25,862 nucleotides of DNA from MED660 sp002691025 (GCA_002170485.2 NHDZ02000117.1:1-25862); one strand, 5' to 3'; positions 7,747 to 15,485 are shown, numbered from the stretch's first letter. A program made the numbers and translations. The notes: generated by a model not told the origin, from the letters alone.

Positions 7747-8580
7747 ATGGCCTATCAAGACATCCGGTTTGAGTGCAGCGACGGTGTGGCGCTGATCGAA
7801 CTTCATCGTCCTGAGGCGATGAACAGCTTTACGGGCCAGATGGGCTCTGAGTTGGGAGAGGCGTATCGTCACTGCGACGAAGACGATGCGGTTCGGGTCG
7901 TCGTGCTCACCGGGGCGGGTTCTGCGTTCTGCGTGGGGGCCGACATGAGCGAAGGGGCTGACACGTTTGCGAACCAACGTGAAGCCCGTCCGGATTTTAC
8001 GGCGTCTCCTGTTTCGCCTCCGGCTTTCGAAGTGCGCAAGCCGGTGATCGCGGCCTTGAACGGTCATGCCATCGGGATCGGATTGACGCTGGCTCTTCAG
8101 TGTGACCTGCGCTTCTTTGCGTCGGAGGCTCGCTATGGGGTCCTGCAGGTCAGGCGGGGCGTCATGCCGGACGCCCAGTCCCACTGGACCCTTCCCCGGT
8201 TGGTGGGAATGGCCCGGGCGGCGGATATCCTGCTCACGGGTCGAAAATTCAGTGGGGAGGAAGCTGTGGCGCTGGGTGTGGCCAATCGGGCTCTTCCGGC
8301 CAACGAGGTCCTCCCGGCGGCGCTGTCCCTGGCTTCTGAAATGGCGGCGGAAGTGGCTCCTCTTTCCGTGGCCGTGAGCAAGAAACTGCTTTGGCAGAGT
8401 TCGGATTTATCGGCGGACGAAGTCGAGCGGTATGAGACCGAATTGCATCACCATCTGATGGGGCGCAAGGATGCCGAGGAAGGGGTTCTGGCTTTCCTGG
8501 AGCGTCGCGCGCCCGAGTGGTCAGGAAGTGTGAAGGACGACTGGCCGGACTGGCCCGCTCCTCGTCGAAAGAAGAGCTGA
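7747..8580 (+). CDS. Crotonase-fold enoyl-CoA hydratase/isomerase-family protein
   Basis: This 277-residue crotonase has the oxyanion-hole regions (AFCVGADMSEG at about 60-70 and NGHAIGIG at about 105-112) and the LPRLVG helix typical of the family. It is a cytosolic acyl-CoA enzyme. By alignment to classical enoyl-CoA hydratase, the two catalytic glutamates are replaced, by Thr114 (in GIGLTLALQCD) and Gln134 (in YGVLQVRRG). Asp142 in MPDAQS falls where isomerase-type crotonases carry their acidic residue. A classical hydratase is therefore unlikely. A delta3-delta2 isomerase, a hydrolase or another crotonase chemistry is more likely. The Shine-Dalgarno CCAGGAGGAG lies close before the ATG. 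It lies 33 bp after the HIT gene and 66 bp before the PLP enzyme. Confidence 0.9.
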   Translation: MAYQDIRFECSDGVALIELHRPEAMNSFTGQMGSELGEAYRHCDEDDAVRVVVLTGAGSAFCVGADMSEGADTFANQREARPDFTASPVSPPAFEVRKPVIAALNGHAIGIGLTLALQCDLRFFASEARYGVLQVRRGVMPDAQSHWTLPRLVGMARAADILLTGRKFSGEEAVALGVANRALPANEVLPAALSLASEMAAEVAPLSVAVSKKLLWQSSDLSADEVERYETELHHHLMGRKDAEEGVLAFLERRAPEWSGSVKDDWPDWPAPRRKKS

Positions 8581-8634
8581 GTTTCCTTTCCGGATCCATG
8601 CCGGTTGGGTCGGGCATAGGGGCATGGCCTGACG

Positions 8635-8647
8635 TAATCTCCCCGTA
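8635..8647 (+). promoter_or_regulatory. Possible -10 element for leaderless expression of the PLP enzyme
   Basis: An in-frame TAA just upstream makes ATG 8647 the first possible start, and no Shine-Dalgarno is present. TAATCT at 8635-8640 fits a TANNNT -10 element and would place transcription onset at or next to the ATG. No convincing -35 is seen. Confidence 0.35.
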
Positions 8648-9900
8648 TGACGACTACGCGAACGAAGTTGGCGGCGCAGGGCTCCGATTGGGAGACCCTC
8701 TCAGCCCGCATGCAGGAGCGCCGGGCGGACGACGTCGACTGGCAGCACGGCCGCGCGGCCGTCTACATCTTCAATGCCGGAGAAGATGTCATGCAGGTGG
8801 CCCGTGACGCCTATGGCTTGTTTCAGGCAGAAAACGGCCTCGGCCCCCTCGCCTTCCCGAGCCTTCGCAGCATGGAAGAGGACATCATCGGCATTGGTCT
8901 TGATCTCCTCGATGGACCGTCCGAAGCGTGTGGCAACATGACGTCTGGCGGGACGGAGAGCATCCTTCTCGCGGTGAAGACCTGTCGAGATCAGGCCATG
9001 TCGCGGGGTCGCTCCATGGACGGCGCCCATATCGTGGTGCCGTCTACGGCCCACCCTGCTTTTGANAAAGCCTGCCATTATTTTGGGCTTGGAATTCGTC
9101 GCGTGCCGGTGGCCGAGGACCGTCGAGCCGATGCAAGAGCCATGGGCGAGGCCGTCAATGCCGATACGCTCATGCTGGTGGGCTCGGCGCCCTGCTTCCC
9201 CTACGGACTCGTGGACCCCATTGAGGCTCTGAGCGAATTGGCGCAGTCCAAGGGGGTCTGGCTTCACGTGGATGCNTGTGTNGGTGCCTATTTTCTCCCC
9301 TTTGCTCGTATGAATGGCGTTGAGGTGCCTGCTTTTTCTTTTGAGTTGCCGGGNGTNTCNTCCATCTCGGGNGANCTTCANAAGTATGGTTATGCCTCAA
9401 AGGGTGCNTCCACCCTCTTCCANCGCTCAGAGGAACAGCGGACCCATCAGATTTTCGAATGCGACGAATGGCCGGCCGGCCACATGANNACNCCGACCAT
9501 GGCCGGNACNCGTCCGGGAGGTGCGATTGCCAGCGCATGGGCGGTGATGCATTACCTCGGCGAGGACGGCTATCGGGAGAANGCGCGGCAGGTTTGTGAA
9601 GCGCGCGAAAAGCTGACCGANGGGATTGAGCGCATCCCGGGCCTGCAGACCTATGGTGAACCCAACCTGAGCATCATGCTTTATGGCTCCGATCGCCTCG
9701 ATGCCTTCGCGCTCTACGGTCGTATGCTCAAGCGGGGATGGTTCAGCGGAGTGGTGACGGAACCTCGCGCGATCCATCTCATGCTGGCTCCTTGCCACCT
9801 CGAAGTGGCGGACGAGTATCTCGCTGACCTGGAAGCCTGCGTGGCAGAACTGGCCGCCNCGGACGAACAGCCCAGCGGTCATCAAGCTCGCTACAACTGA
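8647..9900 (+). CDS. Sphingosine-1-phosphate lyase-like PLP-dependent enzyme
   Basis: This 417-residue fold-type I PLP enzyme of the group II decarboxylase/S1P-lyase family has a cofactor phosphate motif TSGGTES at 99-105 and His136 in STAHPAF. It has Asp209 in a DACVG motif, once the degenerate codons GCN and GTN are read. The lysine motif is [H/Q]-KYGYASKG, with Lys246 and Lys252. In S1P lyases the internal-aldimine lysine and a second functional lysine are also six residues apart. That family cleaves phosphorylated sphingoid bases into a fatty aldehyde and phosphoethanolamine. The protein is shorter than characterised lyases and lacks an N-terminal membrane anchor, so the substrate may differ. 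Nineteen N bases fall in the gene, 17 at wobble positions. It ends 8 bp from the convergent permease stop. Confidence 0.8.
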   Translation: MTTTRTKLAAQGSDWETLSARMQERRADDVDWQHGRAAVYIFNAGEDVMQVARDAYGLFQAENGLGPLAFPSLRSMEEDIIGIGLDLLDGPSEACGNMTSGGTESILLAVKTCRDQAMSRGRSMDGAHIVVPSTAHPAFXKACHYFGLGIRRVPVAEDRRADARAMGEAVNADTLMLVGSAPCFPYGLVDPIEALSELAQSKGVWLHVDXCXGAYFLPFARMNGVEVPAFSFELPXXXSISXXLXKYGYASKGXSTLFXRSEEQRTHQIFECDEWPAGHMXXPTMAXXRPGGAIASAWAVMHYLGEDGYREXARQVCEAREKLTXGIERIPGLQTYGEPNLSIMLYGSDRLDAFALYGRMLKRGWFSGVVTEPRAIHLMLAPCHLEVADEYLADLEACVAELAAXDEQPSGHQARYN

Positions 9901-9908
9901 CGCGTGAC

Positions 9909-11705
9909 TCAGTGGTGGTGGGCGTGGTCGTGTTTTGTGCCCAGTGCCTCACCCAAGGTGGCGAGCCAGGTTCGCAGGCCCTTGAGCCAGACTGAGCGCA
10001 GGATCAGCGCGCCGAGGATCAGCGTGCTCCCCACGGCCCACAGCGAGTGATCATGCCCCAGGTCGGCTTCGGCCAGAGCGGTGGTGGACTCCAGACCCAG
10101 CAGGTTGCTCAAGGCCGCAATGGCCCAGGCCGCCAGGATCAAGGCCCCGAGGCCGATCCAGGTGGCGCGCGCACCGAAGGCGCTCCGCAAGAAGGCCACT
10201 GTCGCCAGATTGGTCGCGGGCCCCAGGAGCAGTCCAGCCAGGACCGCTCCAGAGGAAAAGCCCTTGCTGATCAACACGGCGGCCAGCGGCGTCGCGGCGG
10301 CCGCACACACGTAACTCGGCACGGCTACGATGGAGACCAAGAAGATGTCGAGGCCGCTGCTGCCCAATCCATGGATGGCCTGATCCGGNAGGCCCGCCTG
10401 CAAGTAGGCCGCGGCCAGGAGTCCGATTGCCGTAAAAGGGCCCACATGGTGAAGAAGTTCGTCGAACGAGTGGACGAAGCGACTCCAACTCGCGCCCTCC
10501 TCGACTTCGGGGTTCAGGGGAGGACCGTCGTCTTGAAGACGGCTTGATCCACCCATCTGCTTCGCAATGACGAGTGCGGCCACGACGGCCACCAGGATGG
10601 CGGCCGCAAGTCGCACCGCAGCAAAGGGCCAGCCCAGGAATTGCACCGTCAACGCAAAACTCTCCACACCCAACTCGGGGGTGGCAAAGAGAAAGGCCAC
10701 CACGAGTGCTGGACCCGCACCCTTCTTCTTCAGGGTTTCAGCCAAAGGGAGTACCCCGCATGCACACAGAGGAAGCGGTGCTCCGACCACCGCGCCTCGC
10801 ATGGCTTGCTGGACGGAAGAGCCGGATTGAAGCCAGCGNACGGAGATCCGGCCTCCCATGGTTTGCAAGAGCGCACCAATGGCGAGACCCAGCAAAAGGA
10901 CCGGGGCGGTTTCCAGGGTGAAATCGGCCAGCNCATCGAGAATGCCCGCTTGCATGGCGCCTTCCGGGTGACCGTGAGAATTTCCGTGGGGCCCTCCAAC
11001 AAACGCCACCAGAAGGCCGGCGACCATGGCGAACACGTCGGCCAATCGATCGCGGGTGGTCGAAGGCACGTCCGCCTTCCAGTCGTGCCCGATGATATGN
11101 AGAAGCAGTCCGCTGGCCGCAGCGAGGATCCAGGGCTCAGCCGAAAACAGCAGGGCGGCCGGCGCGGCATCCACGACAAGCACACCCAGAACCGAGGCCA
11201 GCGCCATTCCCATGGCCCTGAGGATGGCGTGGATCGCGCCATAGCGTTCGGCGTACGCGAGGACCATCACCGCGGTGACGGGCACCACATGAGCTGCGAG
11301 TGCCAGTAGAGCTCCGGGGTTGAGTTCGGCGGGCTCCGCGGTCCCGGAGAAGAGCCCCAGCGCGATGCCGTCCCCCAAGCGGTGTATCAAGAGGCCGAAG
11401 TAGCCCAATTCCACCGCGATCCAGGATGCATCCGCGGATTCAGCCCCGGTGATCCGTCTGCGGCTGAATCGGANGAGTCGCTCAAAGCCGGCCGGCAGCA
11501 CCAGAGCCAACAAAAACACCGCCAGNGCCCAGAGTCCGACTTCCTCCAGGGCCGTNGGCAGGAGTTGGGCGAGGACCACCACGACGGAGGCGACCAGNGC
11601 AAAGGTGCGTATGGNAGGCAAGACCGCGCGATTGCGCGTCCCTACGAGCACCAGCAAAGCTCCAAGAAGGACGGAGCCAATGGCCACAGCCAAGCCGAAC
11701 CACAT
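9909..11705 (-). CDS. Fused permease: ZIP-like N-terminus plus DUF318/SO_0444-type metal permease
   Basis: This 598-residue polytopic membrane protein has two parts. Residues about 262-540 match DUF318 (ArsP/SO_0444-like) permeases: GAPLPLCACGVLPLAE at 308-323, KKKGA, FLFATPELGVES, PSYVCAAAATP at 463-473 and GPATN at 495-499. Relatives are implicated in copper, zinc or organoarsenical efflux. Residues about 1-235 hold roughly seven hydrophobic segments with a ZIP-like HRLGDGIALG (His108, Asp112) and HVVP (His139). The second histidine and the glutamate of the usual ZIP HEIPH motif are missing, so this half may be structural or altered. His-rich loops (PHGNSHGHPEG near 239-249, GHDHS near 550-554) and a C-terminal KHDHAHHH support metal binding. 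It lies 17 bp after the DUF3604 gene and is probably cotranscribed with it. Confidence 0.75.
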   Translation of the reverse strand: MWFGLAVAIGSVLLGALLVLVGTRNRAVLPXIRTFXLVASVVVVLAQLLXTALEEVGLWXLAVFLLALVLPAGFERLXRFSRRRITGAESADASWIAVELGYFGLLIHRLGDGIALGLFSGTAEPAELNPGALLALAAHVVPVTAVMVLAYAERYGAIHAILRAMGMALASVLGVLVVDAAPAALLFSAEPWILAAASGLLXHIIGHDWKADVPSTTRDRLADVFAMVAGLLVAFVGGPHGNSHGHPEGAMQAGILDXLADFTLETAPVLLLGLAIGALLQTMGGRISXRWLQSGSSVQQAMRGAVVGAPLPLCACGVLPLAETLKKKGAGPALVVAFLFATPELGVESFALTVQFLGWPFAAVRLAAAILVAVVAALVIAKQMGGSSRLQDDGPPLNPEVEEGASWSRFVHSFDELLHHVGPFTAIGLLAAAYLQAGXPDQAIHGLGSSGLDIFLVSIVAVPSYVCAAAATPLAAVLISKGFSSGAVLAGLLLGPATNLATVAFLRSAFGARATWIGLGALILAAWAIAALSNLLGLESTTALAEADLGHDHSLWAVGSTLILGALILRSVWLKGLRTWLATLGEALGTKHDHAHHH

Positions 11706-11722
11706 GATCTACGTGCTCCCGC

Positions 11723-13813
11723 TTAAATGAGCCCAGGGGCCTGGCTTGGGTCCTTGCCAACGAGGTCACCTTGGGCCGACCGTGGCCCCGAGCCAGTGCT
11801 CTCCGGGGTAAGCCAGATGGGTGAAGACCACGCTCGTTCCTGGATGGTGGACGGGAAGTCGGGTCGCGGCTCGACACCGGCTCGAAGTGCGTCCCAGGTC
11901 GACCATCGGCACGTTGGATTTTCCAGAGCTCGAACGTAGTAGAAAGAACGCTGGTCCGAGTCGAACTCCGGGTCCTGCCAGACGGCCTTCAATTCTCCAC
12001 TTCCACTGGCGGCCGATGTCGAGCAATCGGAGAGGTCTACAGAGGCCTGATTGTCTGGGCAACGGTGTGTCATGGCGTCGGGTGAGGTGCCCCCCGCGCA
12101 GGCTACGTCAAAGACTTTCTCATGCGTTTCGGACCCGTCCGACCAGCCTTTGACGATTTGAAGCCGTTGAAGAGGCGCGCTCAGAGGATCGCGGGTCGCC
12201 CAGGCCATGAATGAGGGCGAGGAACTGTCGTCCCCGACCTCGAGTTCGCCGCCCATGGGGACACCCATTCGATACGCCTCGCCGATGGTGCCGGGGTCAG
12301 AGAAGGAAAGCTGCTCCAGTCCTTCGCCGGCAAAGAGTCGGACTCGGATGCGCGGTCCCGATGTGGCGAAGGTCTCCTTCCTCCGAAAGGCATCATAAAT
12401 CGCCTCTCGTGTGTTTTCCTCGGCCCACACCCCGGCGACTCCCGACGCACCGAATGTGGTGGTCGGCGTCTGCGAGTAGGACTCTCCTTCGACCTCCATC
12501 AGGAGCTGGGGCGCAAGGATCGAGTAGAGCCCGGATTGCCAGACGGGCAGAGGGATGGAGCCGCGCAACTCGGGCGTGGAGTCGAGGATCCCGATCTTGG
12601 AGAAAAAGTTCGATTCATCGTCGGAAATGGCTCCGGTGTGCGTGTCGCTGGCTGCTACAAACCCGAATTTATAGGGGTTCACGGTACCGGCGTCCTCGAA
12701 AGCCAAACCCCGACGGAGCGCCTGTCGCGCGTAGCTTCCGTCAGGTTCACTGAATTCCATGGCTCCGACCTTGTATGGCATGATCTCGAACTCGGCCCAT
12801 TCGTCGTTGTCGGAAAGTGAAGGATGGGTCTCGGAGGTTCCCTTGACCTGGGTCAGTTCCACGAGAGGTTCATTCCGGATCCTCTGCGCCGCATAGTCGT
12901 CATCCATGGGGTCCCCGGCCCAATCGACGAGCTTGAACATCTGGCCATTGGAGCCATTTGAGTTGTGGGGAATCGCCAGGGTTTCGATCCCCTGCTCACG
13001 TAGGCCGTCCATCCAGTCCCAGAGTCCTTCCGGGTTCTGGGAATGGAATCGGGAGAACGGCTCAGCGGGCAATCGGTCCGCTTGCCTGAAGATCACGTTG
13101 CGATGGAGGTTGCCTCGGTCGTTGGAAGAAGAGGTGTACTCGTAAGCCACGAAGGTCGTGAACTGACCGGGATTGTTGTACTGCTCCGCGGAGTCGATGA
13201 TATCCTGCCACGCCGATCGCGTGATCGCGGCCGTCATGTCCGGATCGAGGGTTCCGTCGACGATCATGCCGAGGGCGCCCGGGACAAAATTTCCGAAGAC
13301 CTGCAGGCGCGGGACGACCGAGAGGAGCCCGTCGTTGCCTGGCGCATTGAGGTTGTGGAGGGGTTCGGAAATCTCAAGCTTGGAGATCTCAGAGGAAGTG
13401 TCGGCGGCCTCCTTGGCCACGCCCAGGAAAAGGGCATGGTCGGTGACGGCATAGAAGTCCAACGGCTGAGTCAGGGTCATGTCGAACCCCGCCGGATGTT
13501 TGATGGTTTCACCCTGTGCGTACCGATAGGCATCCCGCGGCCCNATGGTCGTGCCGAACGCAAAGGCGTCAAACGAATAGGTGGTGTGGACGTGGAGGTC
13601 TCCAAAGTAGGCGTTCCGGTCCGGATTGGGTGCCTGCAAGAGGGGCTGCCTTTCCACGATATCCGGATTGACGGTCAGCAGGCGCTCCGGAACGCGGCCC
13701 GATTCGGATGCACCCAGAGGCGACTCAGTTTGCTCCTGCCATTCAGAAGAACCACAGGCCACCACGCCCAGGGTCAGGACCAGGGTGAGGCAGGTCATCA
13801 CGATCTTTCGCAT
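11723..13813 (-). CDS. DUF3604 family PHP-like lipoprotein
   Basis: This 696-residue protein starts with a lipoprotein signal (lipobox Val-Val-Ala-Cys20), so it should be anchored in the envelope. The PHP-like metal site begins with Asp72, His74 and His76 in GDLHVHTTYS. It continues with TDHALFLG (Asp125, His126), AYEYTSSSNDRGNLHRNVIF, AIPHNSNGSNG and FGFVAASDTHTG, the characteristic pattern of DUF3604. The C-terminal third contains several cysteines and may be disulfide-bonded. Members are predicted metal-dependent hydrolases of unknown substrate. CGGAG precedes the ATG by about 10 nt. It is the first gene before the metal permease, which hints at a link between metal supply and this metalloenzyme, or at uptake of its product. 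Both links are speculative. One N at 13544 is a wobble base (Ile/Met codon). Confidence 0.88.
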   Translation of the reverse strand: MRKIVMTCLTLVLTLGVVACGSSEWQEQTESPLGASESGRVPERLLTVNPDIVERQPLLQAPNPDRNAYFGDLHVHTTYSFDAFAFGTTXGPRDAYRYAQGETIKHPAGFDMTLTQPLDFYAVTDHALFLGVAKEAADTSSEISKLEISEPLHNLNAPGNDGLLSVVPRLQVFGNFVPGALGMIVDGTLDPDMTAAITRSAWQDIIDSAEQYNNPGQFTTFVAYEYTSSSNDRGNLHRNVIFRQADRLPAEPFSRFHSQNPEGLWDWMDGLREQGIETLAIPHNSNGSNGQMFKLVDWAGDPMDDDYAAQRIRNEPLVELTQVKGTSETHPSLSDNDEWAEFEIMPYKVGAMEFSEPDGSYARQALRRGLAFEDAGTVNPYKFGFVAASDTHTGAISDDESNFFSKIGILDSTPELRGSIPLPVWQSGLYSILAPQLLMEVEGESYSQTPTTTFGASGVAGVWAEENTREAIYDAFRRKETFATSGPRIRVRLFAGEGLEQLSFSDPGTIGEAYRMGVPMGGELEVGDDSSSPSFMAWATRDPLSAPLQRLQIVKGWSDGSETHEKVFDVACAGGTSPDAMTHRCPDNQASVDLSDCSTSAASGSGELKAVWQDPEFDSDQRSFYYVRALENPTCRWSTWDALRAGVEPRPDFPSTIQERAWSSPIWLTPESTGSGPRSAQGDLVGKDPSQAPGLI

Positions 13814-14190
13814 GGACTCATCTCCGAAAGCAATGCGCTGCCGGAGGAGAGCCTCCGGAGAGCCGCGTCATGGGGTGGACTGAACTGTTCCCGAGCCAGT
13901 ATGTCGAAAAACCGGGAACTTGGCCTCAAGGGCCTGTGCGAAGGATCGCAGCTTTTGTGACCCAGTACGACTCGGCCCTGGGCTCCGAGTCCAGCTTGAA
14001 NNCCCTNNGCACGCCGGCTGCCCGTAATCCNACTCAGGACGTTCGGTAGGCCCGCTTGGGCGGGTCCTGACCTCTGCNGCGCCCAAAGGGTGCCCTGCAT
14101 GGAATGGAGGCCGTGGAGAGGATCCTCAAGCGGGATGAGGAGGAGCGATCCTGGCTCCCACTCTCCCCCACCTGATGTTCCGGTGCGTCC
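13814..14190. other. 377-bp intergenic region with hairpins and clustered Ns
   Basis: No coding sequence is supported here. Short open frames lack ribosome sites, have odd composition and span the Ns. The region holds the 5' leader of the DUF3604 gene, a strong hairpin at 13841-13858, and another hairpin at 14049-14066 (CCCGC-TTGG-GCGGG core). Six N bases (14001, 14002, 14007, 14008, 14031, 14078) show it is also a variable stretch. Upstream on the same strand is tRNA-Pro. I see no convincing terminator for that tRNA. Confidence 0.6.
13841..13858 (-). promoter_or_regulatory. Hairpin in the DUF3604 5' leader
   Basis: CCGGAGG and CCTCCGG form a perfect 7-bp stem around a 4-nt loop, ending about 27 nt before the DUF3604 start. 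It carries an SD-like GGAGG. No T-run follows, so it is not a terminator. It could act in mRNA stability or translation control. Confidence 0.5.
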
Positions 14191-14267
14191 TGGTCGGGCC
14201 GGCGGGATTCGAACCCGCGACCTCTTGACCCCCAGTCAAGCGCGCTACCAAGCTGCGCCACGGCCCG
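14191..14267 (-). tRNA. tRNA-Pro (anticodon GGG)
   Basis: A full cloverleaf on the minus strand has acceptor CGGGCCG/CGGCCCG, D stem GCGC/GCGC and anticodon stem CTTGA/TCAAG with loop CTGGGGG. The T arm is GCGGG-TTCGAAT-CCCGC and the 3' CCA is encoded. The first acceptor base is C, as usual for proline tRNAs. A tRNA-Pro just downstream of a MerR gene is a recurrent arrangement in proteobacteria. Confidence 0.96.
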
Positions 14268-14277
14268 ACGGACACTT

Positions 14278-14306
14278 TGTTTAGCGATCCCCTCGCCTTC
14301 TGTCGA
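14278..14306 (-). promoter_or_regulatory. Putative sigma70-type promoter of tRNA-Pro
   Basis: On the minus strand TCGACA (14306-14301) is followed after 17 nt by TAAACA (14283-14278). Transcription would start a few bases before the tRNA 5' end at 14267. The -35 is good, the -10 only fair, and the spacing ideal. Confidence 0.4.
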
Positions 14307-14353
14307 CTCATTCATGCAGTCGGTGGGCTTTGGAGGATTCGTGTGATGACTCC

Positions 14354-14899
14354 TTAGAGCAGGTCCCGAATCTCTATCAGGCTACCCCTGATCTGCTTGT
14401 ATTGGGCGCGAAGCGCGACGGGGTCGAGCACCGGCTCTGCTGTTTCTTCGGGTTCCTCGACCTCGTCTGCGACCTGAGGAAGGTTGGCGATCCCCAATTC
14501 CCTCAGCTGAAGCCGTGCTCCCGCAATGGTGTAGCGCTCTTCGTACAGCAGGTGCTTGATGGCCTGCACCATTTCGATGTCTTTTTGCCGGTAGAGTCGC
14601 TGTTTCGACCGGGACTTGGGTGGCGCCATCCAGCGGAATTCGGTCTCCCAATAGCGGAGCACATGGGGTTTTACACCGGTCAGCTTGGCCACCTCGCCGA
14701 TGCGGTAGTAGAGCTTTCCGCTCTTCGAGGCCCGAGACGCGGAACTCGCTCGTTTTGCCTTGGCGGGAGTCGAGGACTTGGTGCTCGCACTTGCGGAAGA
14801 GGTCTTGGCGGCCTTCTTGACACTGGCCTTCGCTTTGGCCTTCTTCTTGGCCGCTGCTTTTCGACCCGCCTTTTTCGGCGCATCCCCTGCTTTCGCCAT
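14354..14899 (-). CDS. MerR-family transcriptional regulator with Lys/Ala-rich N-terminal tail
   Basis: This is a 181-residue protein. Residues 1-61 are a low-complexity, strongly basic tail of Lys, Ala and Ser, resembling the histone-H1-like tails of some bacterial DNA-binding proteins. Residues about 64-135 are a MerR winged helix-turn-helix: YYRIGEVAKLTGVKPHVLRYWETEF, then RSKQRLYRQKDIEMVQAIKHLL. There is no effector-binding cysteine set, as in the small MerR proteins found beside ihfA in many proteobacteria. The C-terminus is an acidic linker plus a short helix, with no coiled-coil dimerisation helix of full length. A GGGGAG sequence sits very close to the ATG. It is 122 bp downstream of ihfA and 86 bp upstream of tRNA-Pro. 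The target is unknown. Confidence 0.9.
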   Translation of the reverse strand: MAKAGDAPKKAGRKAAAKKKAKAKASVKKAAKTSSASASTKSSTPAKAKRASSASRASKSGKLYYRIGEVAKLTGVKPHVLRYWETEFRWMAPPKSRSKQRLYRQKDIEMVQAIKHLLYEERYTIAGARLQLRELGIANLPQVADEVEEPEETAEPVLDPVALRAQYKQIRGSLIEIRDLL

Positions 14900-15021
14900 C
14901 CGCTCCCCTGACTCCTGTCTCTCGTGTTCTATGGGCTTTGTGGAGCGGCTCGCTCACACGGGTTCCGTTTCGACGTTCCCAAGATGAAGAGCGTGTCTCT
15001 TATGGGAAATGCTGCCTGATC

Positions 15022-15360
15022 CTATTGGTTGACTTCAACGGAATGAGATTCGCCAGGAGAGGTCTCCGACACCTCGAATTCATCCCCATCGTTCAACACA
15101 GTTTTTAGCACGAGACTGGGTTTGAAGGTCAGCACCTTCCTGGCATCCAGAAGAATTTCCTGTCCGGTCTGCGGGTTTCGTCCCTTCCGCGCATTTTTGT
15201 GGCGTACGACAAAATTGCCGAATCCCGAAATCTTCACCTTCTCACCTTCGGCGAGTGTTTCCTTGATGATTTCGAAAACCTTCTCCACCAGCTCCGCGGC
15301 CTCTTTTTTCGAGAACCCGACCCGCTCGTAGATCTGCTCGACGATCTCTGCCTTCGTCAT
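15022..15360 (-). CDS. ihfA: Integration host factor subunit alpha
   Basis: This is a 112-residue member of the HU/IHF family of DNA-bending proteins. It begins MTKAEIVEQIYERVGFSKKEA, has the GFGNFVVRHKNARKGRNP arm region with the DNA-intercalating proline (RNPQTGQEI), and has the FKPS signature. IHF alpha pairs with IHF beta to bend DNA in replication, transcription and recombination. The position beside rplT and merR supports IhfA rather than HU. The last 20 or so residues form an acidic tail (DGDEFEVSETSPGESHSVEVNQ region) longer than in Escherichia coli IhfA. The Shine-Dalgarno GGGGAGG is 5-6 nt before the ATG. It should have its own promoter, because a terminator lies between it and rplT. 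Confidence 0.92.
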   Translation of the reverse strand: MTKAEIVEQIYERVGFSKKEAAELVEKVFEIIKETLAEGEKVKISGFGNFVVRHKNARKGRNPQTGQEILLDARKVLTFKPSLVLKTVLNDGDEFEVSETSPGESHSVEVNQ

Positions 15361-15472
15361 GCTCCCTCCCCACTGGCTGTGGAATGCCGAGGTAATGCGA
15401 TCAAGTCCGGCCCCGACTCAGCCTCATTTTACTCATTTCGGCGGGGCTTTCCGCTCCAAGTCTACGAAAAGA

Positions 15473-15485
15473 GTGAATTTTTCAC
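15473..15485. repeat. Palindrome in the ihfA upstream region
   Basis: GTGAA-TTT-TTCAC is a perfect 5-bp inverted repeat about 113 nt before the ihfA start. AT-rich in a GC-rich genome, it is a candidate operator or upstream promoter element. The surrounding 15361-15512 shows no promoter I would call with confidence. Confidence 0.35.

Noticed and set aside
6049..8184. 711-residue open frame on the minus strand
   Set aside because: It lies antisense to three clearly recognised plus-strand genes (MDR, HIT, crotonase), has His/Arg-rich composition typical of a shadow frame in GC-rich DNA, and shows no family motif.
8597..8627. CCATGCC/GGCATGG inverted repeat before the PLP enzyme
   Set aside because: A long loop and short arms. 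No evidence of function beyond chance in GC-rich DNA.
9896..9913. Inverted repeat ACTGA/TCAGT across the convergent stops
   Set aside because: A 5-bp stem with an 8-nt loop and no T-run can arise by chance.
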